63,139 bases of DNA. Origin: JAPKZH01 sp964537875 (GTDB lineage Bacteria > Acidobacteriota > Aminicenantia > Aminicenantales > UBA4085). Position numbers and translations under genes: made by a program. Shown here one piece after another: positions 15,796 to 24,048 of the stretch. The stretch spans positions 1 through 63,139 of the forward strand of contig CAZIDN010000014.1 in assembly GCA_964537875.1 (NCBI GenBank), read 5' to 3'. A model generated the notes under the pieces. That model did not search any database. It was not told where the DNA came from and worked only from the letters and a program-made list of their open reading frames with translations. Numbering within the stretch: position 1 is the stretch's first letter; each line of letters begins with the position of its first letter.

Positions 15796-18003
15796 CTAAA
15801 AGATCTGGCGGAAGACGCCGATATTTCCCCAGCTGTCTTTGACGATGACTGTCATCAGGTTGCCTGCGTTCGGAGCCAGGGTAACCTTGAACTTAAAGCT
15901 TTCCTGCTTCGAATCGCAGAGGCCGTCTTCCGGAAACACGATCCGCCAATCATCCGGCCGGACGAGATATTTCACCTCTTTGATGGCGGAAAACGTGTCT
16001 TCCGCTTGAAAGGTGACCGTAAGTTGGTTCTTGTCTTTGACCGCCTGAAAATTTTTCAGAACGGGCGCCGAATTGTCGATGACCAGGGGCTGGCTCGTTT
16101 TTTCAGCCTGTTTTTCCAGGTCCGGCGGGTTGGAGGGGAGGTCGGAAGCGACGACCTTGACAAAATAAAGACCGTCCGGGAAATTCTGCGTTTGAAACGT
16201 ATAGAGCGTCTCCGTCCACTTTTCATCCAGCAGCCGCCAGGACTTCTCCCCTTCCTGCCTAAGGAATAGGGAATAAGAGAGCGTGTCGTCGTTTTCATCG
16301 GCGGCATCCCAAGCCACGGTCTGGTAGCCTTTCCGTTCGACCTTCTTGGCCGGGATGACGAATCTCGGCTCGTCTTTTTTTGCCGCCGCGTCCAAATTTC
16401 TCCTCTCCAGACCCGAGATGATCTCTTCCTGTTCCGGCGGTTTAAGATACACTTCATTCGGCCCGAGCAGCTCCAGCCGGCTGAACGCCGGGGCCACATT
16501 TGTCTGAAGATAATAGAGGGCCACCTTGGCCAGGGCGGGCGTCATCTTGCCTGAGACGGCTTTGAAAAGAACCTTGAATTGCAGGTAGCGGGCCTTGGGG
16601 CTGAGAATCTGCTCGCCATCCTTTTTTTGATAGGGCGGCGACCAGTCGCTCCATGTCTGGCTGGGCTCGAAGGAGTTCCCGCTTCGCGTCTGGAATTGAA
16701 GGGTTGCCCCAGACGGGAGCTCGGCTTCCCAGCTAATCTTCCCCCAGCTTGAAAGGACCTTGCCATCCAAGACTACGCTGAGGTATTCTCCGCTCAGCCG
16801 CTGTTCGGGATAGAGGATGCTGAGCTGGGACGGGTTGTTCGAAAGTAGATAAATTTTTGAGTCCACGGCCAGAAGCTCATAGATCTGCTCGGAAGTCTTC
16901 TGGAGGACCAGCGCCGCTTTTTCATCTTTGTCGATCGAATACAAGCGTCCCTTAGGCCCAGTGCCAAAATACGCTTTCTTCTCGGCCTCGTTCCAGAAGA
17001 GGCTGTAGATGAGCTCCTCAGAGGAGGACCAGAGCTTTTTGGACATCCCGTCCGGACCGATCTTAAAGAGCGCGCTCGGCTCTTTTTGCCCGGCCCCGGA
17101 AATTCCTAGCGGCCGCGAAGGCGGCGCAGCGGCCTGTCCGGTCGGGGCGACTTGTGTCTGCGGAGCGGCCGCCGTTGCGGATACGGATACCGTCACATCC
17201 GTGTCGCGGCCGGCCACGACCAGAGGCAATTCATCCTTCCTTCCTTTGGTCGCCGTCCCTCCCGTCGCCGCGTAAATATTCCCCTCGATGTCGATGGCGA
17301 GGCTGCGGACCTCTTCAAACGGCGATTCGAAAACGACCGCCGCCCGGCCCGCTTTGCCGACCCTGTAAACCAGGCCGTTCCCTCCGCTTCCGGCGATGAC
17401 ATCGCCGGTCCGGTCGATCCTTAAACATAAGATATGATTTTCTTCGGCCTTGAAAACGAGCTTTCCCTCGCCCTGAGCGTTGACCTCATAGATCCCGCCG
17501 CTCTCGCCGACGGCCGCCAGCAGGCTGCCGTCTTCCCTGAACAGCAGGTCCCAGATGTATTTTTCGCCCGGGTTGAAAAAGGCGACATCCTTTCCCTGTT
17601 CCACGATTTTATAGATCTTTCCATTGGGCGACGTGCCCGCATAGAGAATCCCCTTCTTATCCATGGCCAGCGAGGTCACGTCCATCTCGGACGTTTGAAA
17701 ATAGAGTTCGGCCTTGCCCTCCTTCGTGATCCGGAAGATTTTCCCGCCATGGCCGGTCCCGAGATAGGCCAGGCCGTCCGGGGCCATCAGAAAGGACAGG
17801 TAAAACTCTTCCGAGGGGCCTTCGATCTTTTCTTCTCTCGGAGAAAGAGAGAGCACTCCGTCCGCTGAGATGGAGACGCCGTCGAATTTGCCGCGCAAAA
17901 AATCTTCATAGCTGCGGACCGCCCATTTCTGGGGGACGACGGCCTCCACCGAAGCCGCCCAGGCCAAGATAAATCCTGCCATGAGGAGAATCGACTTTTT
18001 CAT
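15796..18003 (-). CDS. Secreted beta-propeller protein
   Basis: 735 residues from ATG 18003; AGGAGAAAGG immediately upstream favours this over the ATG six codons earlier. A signal peptide (KKSILLMAGFILAWAAS) is followed by at least six propeller-like blades with repeated pattern LYAGTSPNGKIYKI / IYAATGG. A proline/alanine-rich linker near residue 280 leads to C-terminal beta-sandwich segments (about 420-735) resembling fibronectin-type domains. No catalytic motif is visible. It is likely a periplasmic or surface binding protein. It stands alone on this strand between two family-A repeats. Confidence 0.75.
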   Translation of the reverse strand: MKKSILLMAGFILAWAASVEAVVPQKWAVRSYEDFLRGKFDGVSISADGVLSLSPREEKIEGPSEEFYLSFLMAPDGLAYLGTGHGGKIFRITKEGKAELYFQTSEMDVTSLAMDKKGILYAGTSPNGKIYKIVEQGKDVAFFNPGEKYIWDLLFREDGSLLAAVGESGGIYEVNAQGEGKLVFKAEENHILCLRIDRTGDVIAGSGGNGLVYRVGKAGRAAVVFESPFEEVRSLAIDIEGNIYAATGGTATKGRKDELPLVVAGRDTDVTVSVSATAAAPQTQVAPTGQAAAPPSRPLGISGAGQKEPSALFKIGPDGMSKKLWSSSEELIYSLFWNEAEKKAYFGTGPKGRLYSIDKDEKAALVLQKTSEQIYELLAVDSKIYLLSNNPSQLSILYPEQRLSGEYLSVVLDGKVLSSWGKISWEAELPSGATLQFQTRSGNSFEPSQTWSDWSPPYQKKDGEQILSPKARYLQFKVLFKAVSGKMTPALAKVALYYLQTNVAPAFSRLELLGPNEVYLKPPEQEEIISGLERRNLDAAAKKDEPRFVIPAKKVERKGYQTVAWDAADENDDTLSYSLFLRQEGEKSWRLLDEKWTETLYTFQTQNFPDGLYFVKVVASDLPSNPPDLEKQAEKTSQPLVIDNSAPVLKNFQAVKDKNQLTVTFQAEDTFSAIKEVKYLVRPDDWRIVFPEDGLCDSKQESFKFKVTLAPNAGNLMTVIVKDSWGNIGVFRQIF

Positions 18004-18057
18004 TCCCTTTCTCCTATCCATAAGTTCATTTGCCGAATGGACCGCCTTTAAGGACGA

Positions 18058-18252
18058 CTCACGTCAACGTCATAATTATCATGACATCCCCGCCTGGTCG
18101 GCGCTTAGGCCGTTCTCAAGCCCCCGCAGCGGAGGGGGGCCCCGTCGGCTTTCCCGACGGGGGGAACCGACGGGACTGGTTCCCCGGGGCCCGGGGGCTA
18201 AGGACGGCCTAAGCGCCGACCATAGTCACTTTATTCATTACGTTTGTATTAG
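18058..18252. repeat. Palindromic intergenic repeat, short family-A variant (copy 4)
   Basis: 195 bp with the same terminal inverted repeats and GGCGCTTAGGCCG arms as copies 1 and 3. Its interior is different and shorter, built from CCCCGTCGGCTTTCCCGACGGGG and GGAACC...GGTTCC hairpins. The right end overlaps the TAA stop (18249-18251, minus strand) of the S55-like gene. Confidence 0.8.
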
Positions 18253-20060
18253 TTCCGGATCTTGATGGGAACGACGGCCATTCCCTTGAAAATATAAGGA
18301 AGCGGCAGTTGATATTCCATGAGTGTCGATATGCTGAGCTCCGTGGGAGAAGAGGCTGCCGCCCGCGGCGACGTGAACATGGATTTCATGGTCGGAGGCA
18401 GGTTGGGCATCTCCTCGCCCTTGAGGAAGAGTCCCGGTTTGGAGGCGATGACCTTGAAATAAATCCGACTGTTCTTCCGCAGGTTGTTCAGGATCCGGAC
18501 GAGCTGGTTGAGGTTCCTCGGGACAAAACCCGTCGTCCGGTACTGGCTCACTTCCACCTGGTGCATGGCCGCGGCATCCCCCACGACCAGCTGGAATTCC
18601 GACCCGGCCGGGAGGCGCGGAGCGAGAATGCCCACTTCTTCGACCACGCTTTCCCCCCGGAATGAGCGGAAATAGACCTTGATGTCGATCGCCTCGCCGG
18701 GCGAAGCTTCATACTTATCCAGCCAGACCCTTTCCAGGTAGGCGAATTTCGGCTGCTCGGAAGCCCTGATGTTCAAATCGATCCTGAAAATGCCGACATC
18801 CTTGAATTCATTGTTGATCAGCAGATAGATCACGGCCGTCAAAATCCCGGACAGGTCCTGGGTGGAAGCGCCGAAGTTTCCTGAATACAAATCCTCCAAA
18901 TGGACGCTCTGCTTGTTATCCAGATAGATATCCCCGTCCAACTCCAGCGACAGGTCTCCGTTGGAGCGGCCTTCGCTGCCCAGGAGCGAAACCAGCGAAA
19001 GGTTGGCCAAGAGCGGGCTCAGGATCCTATCATTGATCACCTGGAACTTGAATTCCTTGAGGTCCAGGCTGTCGCCGATCAGCCGGACGTTGATCGGAAT
19101 CATGCGGGGCGTTCTGCCGATCTCTCCCAGGGCTCCCGGCGTGCGATCCTGGGTGAAAGCCCCGATCAGATTTCCCGTGGCCGCCAACTTGAAAGAATTG
19201 TCCAAGGCGGGCACGATGGTCATGACCGTGGCCCTGGTCATGGCGTAATCCACCGGCCCCATGTTGTACAGAGGATGGCCGAAGGCCAGGATCTTGTTTC
19301 CATCCACATAGGTGACCGTTCCCAATGCCGACATGTCCATATCTCCGCTGATCAACTGGACGGTTACCGGATCGCCTTCTCTGAGGGCCGGCTCCGGGGA
19401 CGGACGTTTCTCGACGGCCTGCCCGGCCTGGCCGGACAGGACCGGGTAAAAGCCCATCCGCGATAAGAACGGCCTGGCTTTTTCCACGGCATTCGAAGAG
19501 AAGCCGCTGAAAAGCAGCGGGATTTTGAGGAATCGGCAGGCCTGGCCGGCCGCGATGAAGTCCTGCTGGACGGCAAAGCCGTCTTTCCAGATTTCGAAAA
19601 TATCCTCCATCCGTAGAGATGGCGCGAAGGACATCCTGGCAGAGGGAAAGGAGGAAGACTTCGCTTTTTCCGTGGAGATGGCCAGCATTTCTCCGATGGG
19701 GGTGATGCCGGCGATCGCTTCCTTAGCGTAAGGGAAACCGAAAGCGATAGCGCCGATGAGTTTGCCGTCGATATAGACCGGGCTTCCGCTCATCCCGGCG
19801 ACGACACCGGTCGTTTCCAGATTCTTGCCCCGAAGCCTGGCCAGGATGACGTTCCTCCTGGGCTGGTAGTTGTAGAGAACGCCCAGGATGTCGACGTCGA
19901 ACTCTTCGATTTTATTCTCTTCAAAGACCGTCCTCCCCTTCCCTTTTTGGCCGGCCTTGACCTGGTCCAAAGGCATGATCGTTGTGAGAGCGGAGGCCAG
20001 GGAACACGACACTGCGGCCAGCAGGACCGCGATCAAAATTCGCCGGCGATGTTTTTTCAA
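18249..20060 (-). CDS. SpoIVB / S55-family serine-protease-like exported protein
   Basis: 603 residues starting at a TTG (20060) chosen because it gives a classic signal sequence (KKHRRRILIAVLLAAV); no ATG is available and no good Shine-Dalgarno site is visible. The N-terminal third contains TTGVVAGMSGSPVYIDGKL, the signature around the catalytic Ser of SpoIVB-type S55 peptidases. The rest is beta-rich and not recognised. It lies six bases after the serine-palmitoyltransferase-like gene and is probably co-transcribed with it. The stop codon lies inside a palindromic repeat, so a few C-terminal residues may derive from that insertion. Confidence 0.75.
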   Translation of the reverse strand: MKKHRRRILIAVLLAAVSCSLASALTTIMPLDQVKAGQKGKGRTVFEENKIEEFDVDILGVLYNYQPRRNVILARLRGKNLETTGVVAGMSGSPVYIDGKLIGAIAFGFPYAKEAIAGITPIGEMLAISTEKAKSSSFPSARMSFAPSLRMEDIFEIWKDGFAVQQDFIAAGQACRFLKIPLLFSGFSSNAVEKARPFLSRMGFYPVLSGQAGQAVEKRPSPEPALREGDPVTVQLISGDMDMSALGTVTYVDGNKILAFGHPLYNMGPVDYAMTRATVMTIVPALDNSFKLAATGNLIGAFTQDRTPGALGEIGRTPRMIPINVRLIGDSLDLKEFKFQVINDRILSPLLANLSLVSLLGSEGRSNGDLSLELDGDIYLDNKQSVHLEDLYSGNFGASTQDLSGILTAVIYLLINNEFKDVGIFRIDLNIRASEQPKFAYLERVWLDKYEASPGEAIDIKVYFRSFRGESVVEEVGILAPRLPAGSEFQLVVGDAAAMHQVEVSQYRTTGFVPRNLNQLVRILNNLRKNSRIYFKVIASKPGLFLKGEEMPNLPPTMKSMFTSPRAAASSPTELSISTLMEYQLPLPYIFKGMAVVPIKIRN

Positions 20061-20066
20061 AGGAGA

Positions 20067-21251
20067 TTAGGGAATGATGCCCAGGGCTTTTCCGCTCTGC
20101 CGGAAGCATTCGAGGACGCAATCCAATTCTTCATCCGAATGTGTCGCCGAATAGCTCGTCCGGATCAGAGACTGTCCTTGGGGCACGGCAGGATAGATCA
20201 CGGGATTGGCAAAAATCCCGTGCTCTCTCAGGGACTTCCAGAGCATGAACGCCTTCTCATCATCGAAGATCATCAGAGGGATAATCGGCGTGACGCTCGG
20301 GCCGGTATTATAGCCCATGGCCTGGAACGAGGATTTCATCTTGTTCGTGATCTCCCACAGCCGTGCCCTCCGGCCCGGCTCCGTCTCGATGATATCCAGC
20401 GTGGCGATCACGGTCGCCACCGAGGCGGGGGTGATGCTGGCGCTGAAGATCAGGGCCCGGGCAAAATGCTTGATGTAGGAGATGACCTTTTTATTCCCGG
20501 CGACAAACCCGCCCAGCGAGGCGAAGGATTTGCTGAACGTCCCCATGACGACATCCACCTCGTCCTCGACACCGAAGTGCTCGCAGGTGCCGCGGCCGTT
20601 CGTCCCCATGACGCCGAGGCCGTGGGCGTCGTCCACCATGATCCGGCTATGATACTTCTTGGCCAGCTTGACGATCGCGGGCAGGTCGGCGACATCCCCT
20701 TCCATGCTGAACACGCCGTCGACGACGATCAGCTTTCCCTGGTCGGGGCTCAAGGAACTCAGAATCCTCTCCAGGTCGGCCATGTCGTTATGCTTGAATT
20801 TGTAGACATCGCCGAAGGACAACCGACAGGCATCGATAATACTGGCATGGTCCATCCTGTCCTGGAGGACGGCATCGCCCTTTCCGATCAAGGTGGAAAT
20901 GATCCCCTGGTTTGTCTGGAAACCGGTGCTGAAGGTCAGGGCGGCTTCTTTTTTCATGAAGGCGGCCAGACGGTTTTCGAGCTCGACGTGGATATCCAGC
21001 GTGCCGTTGAGAAAACGAGAGCCGCAGGTGGCGACTCCGTAGCGGTCGATCGCGGCCTGGGCCGCCTGTTTGACCTTGGGATGGTCGAGCAGCCCCAGAT
21101 AATTATTCGAGCCGACCATGACCATTTCTTTATTCCGAACCTTGACCTTGTTGCCCCAGACTTCCTGGATCGGCGTAAAATACGGATAAAGGTCGGCCTC
21201 CATCGCTTCCTCGGCACGGGTGAACGTATTGCACTTATCAAAAAGGTCCAT
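20067..21251 (-). CDS. Serine palmitoyltransferase-like alpha-oxoamine synthase
   Basis: 394 residues from ATG 21251, with AAGGAGG upstream; the frame's earlier codons lack a ribosome site. It is a PLP enzyme of the alpha-oxoamine synthase family (SPT, KBL, BioF, HemA): SNNYLGL near the N-terminus, DDAHGLGVMG, and the PLP-lysine motif GTFSKSFASLGGF. FSKS at the lysine is closer to bacterial serine palmitoyltransferases than to BioF or KBL (LGKA). It would condense an acyl thioester with serine to 3-ketosphinganine. The divergent SDR next door resembles the reductase partner in bacterial ceramide loci. Glycine C-acetyltransferase remains possible. Confidence 0.8.
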   Translation of the reverse strand: MDLFDKCNTFTRAEEAMEADLYPYFTPIQEVWGNKVKVRNKEMVMVGSNNYLGLLDHPKVKQAAQAAIDRYGVATCGSRFLNGTLDIHVELENRLAAFMKKEAALTFSTGFQTNQGIISTLIGKGDAVLQDRMDHASIIDACRLSFGDVYKFKHNDMADLERILSSLSPDQGKLIVVDGVFSMEGDVADLPAIVKLAKKYHSRIMVDDAHGLGVMGTNGRGTCEHFGVEDEVDVVMGTFSKSFASLGGFVAGNKKVISYIKHFARALIFSASITPASVATVIATLDIIETEPGRRARLWEITNKMKSSFQAMGYNTGPSVTPIIPLMIFDDEKAFMLWKSLREHGIFANPVIYPAVPQGQSLIRTSYSATHSDEELDCVLECFRQSGKALGIIP

Positions 21252-21340
21252 GCACGCCTCCTTGCTGATGATTCTCATCCAACCTTGGCTGCCGGACTGT
21301 GTTTGACCGCCCCGCCCGATTTTCATACAATGAGGATTCC

Positions 21341-22309
21341 ATGAAAGCCCTCGTGACCGGCGGCACGGGATTTATCGGAAGCCATTTGGTCGAATTCTTG
21401 ACCGCCCGGGACGTCGAGGTCTTCGCCCTTGTCCGCGACCCGAACAATCTCAAGTTCCTCAAAGGGCTCAACGTCCGGCTTCTCCCCGGCGATCTTTTCT
21501 CCATCCCGGCCCTTCCGCCCGACCTCGATTATGTCTTTCATTTGGCCGGAATGACAAAAGCCGTGAAGTCGGCCGATTATTATACTGTAAACCGGGAGGG
21601 GACGGCAAGTTTTTTCGAGGCCCTCCGCCGGCAAGGGATAAACGCAAAACTGATTCACCTGTCCAGTCTGGCCGCCTGCGGGCCGTCCGCCGACGGCCGC
21701 GGCCGCAAAGAGGACGATCCTCCGGCGCCCGTCTCTCACTACGGAAAGAGCAAGCTCCTCGGCGAAGAAGAGGCGCTGGCCCACAAAGACCATTTCCCGG
21801 TTGTCATCATCCGGGTCGGCGCGGTTTTCGGCCCCAAAGACGCGGATTTCCTTCGGTATTTCAAGCCGATCCGGCGCGGCCTCCTGTTATCGTTCGGGTT
21901 CAAGCCGAGGTTGATGAGCGTTTGCTATGTTCAAGACCTTGTCCGGGCGCTCGATACGGCGGCCCGCCAGCCGGTGGCCAGCGGCGAAATCTTCAACATC
22001 GGAGACCCCATCCCTTACAGCTTCGAGGATATCGGACGGATGGCCGGACAGCTGCTCGGGAAAAAACCGAGAAGGATCGTCCTCCCGCTGTTTGCCGTCT
22101 ATCTGGCCGCCCTGGCCTCCGATATCGCTACGGCCTTGACCGGCCGACCGAGCATCACGACTCTAAAAAAATTTCCCGACTTGAAACAGCCGGGATGGAT
22201 GGCCGATGTCCAAAAAGCGAGAGACAAGATCGGCTTCGAAACCCGATATTCCCTAGAGGAAGGCCTCCGGGAAACTCTCGGGTGGTACCAGGCCAACGGC
22301 TGGCTCTAA
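21341..22309 (+). CDS. Extended SDR / NAD-dependent epimerase family oxidoreductase
   Basis: 322 residues from ATG 21341 (GAGG upstream). It has a Rossmann TGGTGFIGSHL, a catalytic Ser region (LSSLAACG) and YxxxK as SHYGKSKLLGE. This family includes sugar-nucleotide epimerases, 3-beta-hydroxysteroid-type reductases and the bacterial ceramide reductase CerR. Its placement back to back with a serine-palmitoyltransferase-like gene favours a lipid reductase, but sequence alone does not decide. It converges with and overlaps the next gene by four bases. Confidence 0.78.
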   Translation: MKALVTGGTGFIGSHLVEFLTARDVEVFALVRDPNNLKFLKGLNVRLLPGDLFSIPALPPDLDYVFHLAGMTKAVKSADYYTVNREGTASFFEALRRQGINAKLIHLSSLAACGPSADGRGRKEDDPPAPVSHYGKSKLLGEEEALAHKDHFPVVIIRVGAVFGPKDADFLRYFKPIRRGLLLSFGFKPRLMSVCYVQDLVRALDTAARQPVASGEIFNIGDPIPYSFEDIGRMAGQLLGKKPRRIVLPLFAVYLAALASDIATALTGRPSITTLKKFPDLKQPGWMADVQKARDKIGFETRYSLEEGLRETLGWYQANGWL

Positions 22310-22812
22310 GCCTCTTTCTTGACGATCGTGATCCGCGTGTAATACGTGGCCGAAAATTTCGAGGAGCGTTTCAGACACCACCCCTCCTTCTTGGAACGGG
22401 CAAAATACTTGACTTTTCCTGCGAGGATATGAATCCCCCGCTTGGCCTTGGGGCTCACCGTGAACGGGATCTCGACGGGCTTCGTCAGGTTGAGGTATTC
22501 CTGACCATTCTCTTCCAAGACCTCGATGTTCAGGTCCGAAGAGGTGAAAAAATTTTTGGGGAAGACGAGCTCTTCGCCGGGGCTGAACTCGATGGTCAGG
22601 GCGGGTTGAGGGCTGATCACGATCCCCTTGTTGAGGCTGATTTTCAGGGTCACCTTGCCTTCCTCTCCCCGTGACAGCCTGAGCGGATTGATGCTGGATT
22701 CGACCTTGAGGAGATCCTCCTGCGAAAAAAGACGGGCGAAAATTGGAAAAATGCACAGCCCGGCGAGGGCCGATATGGATATCGACAGAAAGAGCTTTTG
22801 CCGGCCTTTCAT
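22306..22812 (-). CDS. Exported beta-domain protein, DsbD-N-terminal-like
   Basis: 168 residues with an N-terminal signal/anchor (KLFLSISISALAGLCIFP) and a beta-rich domain. The layout (PLRLSRGEEGKVTLKISL ... PKAKRGIHILAGKVKYFA ... EGWCLK) recalls the N-terminal domain of DsbD. Only one mature-domain Cys is evident, so thiol redox activity is doubtful. No transmembrane DsbD core is attached. The start is ATG 22812; the codon before it is TTG. Confidence 0.5.
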   Translation of the reverse strand: MKGRQKLFLSISISALAGLCIFPIFARLFSQEDLLKVESSINPLRLSRGEEGKVTLKISLNKGIVISPQPALTIEFSPGEELVFPKNFFTSSDLNIEVLEENGQEYLNLTKPVEIPFTVSPKAKRGIHILAGKVKYFARSKKEGWCLKRSSKFSATYYTRITIVKKEA

Positions 22813-22898
22813 CAAAGGCCAGTTTAAACACGGCGGCCGCGTGAAGTCAAGCGGAGATCGGTCAAGAAAAATGGCTTTATTTTTTTCTTTCTCTCGTT

Positions 22899-22904
22899 TA
22901 TAAT
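22899..22904 (+). promoter_or_regulatory. -10 element of the fabH-like gene
   Basis: A perfect TATAAT 20 bases before the ATG at 22925. The -35 region is a T-rich tract without a clear TTGACA. Confidence 0.4.
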
Positions 22905-22924
22905 CTCCGGCTAAAGGCTACGGT

Positions 22925-23926
22925 ATGATCAGAAGAGCCATCATCTCGGGAATCGGCCATTACGTCCCTCCTCAAGTAGTTACGAATTTCGACCTGGAAA
23001 AAGTCATGAACACCTCGGATGAATGGATCCGGCAGAGGTCGGGGATCCAGACGCGCCGTTATGCGGAAAACGGGATCGGCAGCTCGGACCTGGCCTACGA
23101 AGCGGCCCTGAAGGCCATCGAAAACGCCGGCCTCGATAAATCCGAGATCGATTTCATCGTTGCCGCCACGCTTTCTCCGGACCACTACTTTCCCGGAATC
23201 GGAGTCATGATCCAGGCCAGGCTCGGCCTTCCGGGTATCGGGGCGCTGGACATCCGGAACCAGTGCAGCGGCTTCATCTACGCCCTGTCCGTCGCCGACC
23301 AATATATCCGAACCGGGACTTATAAGAAAATCCTCCTCTGCGCCGCCGAAGTCCAGTCACACAGCATGGATTATTCGGACGAAGGCCGGGACCTAGCCGT
23401 CCTTTTTGGGGACGGCGGCGCGGCCGTCGTCCTGGAGCCCCATGCCGACGATGACGGGCGGGGCATTCTTTCGACCCACTTGTTCGCCGACGGCCGGTTC
23501 GTCCAGGACCTCTGGATGGAAAATCCCAGCTCGAAGAGGAAGCCGACGTTCACTGCCCAGATGTTCGCGGAAGGCACGTTTTTCCCGAAGATGGACGGAA
23601 AGAATGTCTTTAAGAATGCCTCGGAGCGGATGCCCGAAGCCGTGGAGGTGGCCCTCAGGCACAACGGCCTGACGATCCACGACGTCAGCCTGCTCATCCC
23701 CCACCAGGCCAACGACCGCATCTCCCAAATGGTCGCCAGGAAATTGCAGATTCCCATCGAAAAAGTCGCCCGCAACATCGACCGCTTCGGCAACACAACG
23801 GCCGCCTCGATCCCCATCGCCCTGGACGAAGCCGTCAAAAATGGGCGGGTGAAGACGGGCGACATCATCGTCATGACGGCTTTCGGTTCCGGATACACCT
23901 GGGCGTCAGCGGTCATTCGATGGTGA
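22925..23926 (+). CDS. fabH: 3-oxoacyl-ACP synthase III (FabH-like)
   Basis: 333 residues of the KAS III family with the Cys-His-Asn triad: Cys in RNQCSGFIYA, His in IPHQANDRI, Asn in DRFGNTTAAS. KAS III condenses acyl-CoA with malonyl-ACP to start fatty acids; relatives make branched or specialised acyl chains. It has an extra segment (about residues 185-225) compared with E. coli FabH. No fab operon surrounds it. Its closeness to the SPT-like and SDR genes could mean it supplies an acyl chain for the same lipid. Confidence 0.82.
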   Translation: MIRRAIISGIGHYVPPQVVTNFDLEKVMNTSDEWIRQRSGIQTRRYAENGIGSSDLAYEAALKAIENAGLDKSEIDFIVAATLSPDHYFPGIGVMIQARLGLPGIGALDIRNQCSGFIYALSVADQYIRTGTYKKILLCAAEVQSHSMDYSDEGRDLAVLFGDGGAAVVLEPHADDDGRGILSTHLFADGRFVQDLWMENPSSKRKPTFTAQMFAEGTFFPKMDGKNVFKNASERMPEAVEVALRHNGLTIHDVSLLIPHQANDRISQMVARKLQIPIEKVARNIDRFGNTTAASIPIALDEAVKNGRVKTGDIIVMTAFGSGYTWASAVIRW

Positions 23927-24048
23927 CGGCCCCGGTTTGCCTCGCCGGCCGGTTTTATGCTAGGATTTTCATGAGAGTTGAATTAAGCATAGAAAAGAAG
24001 AGGGTTGAATCGGAAAATGGGTGAAGACCACGACAAGAGGAGGAGGTC

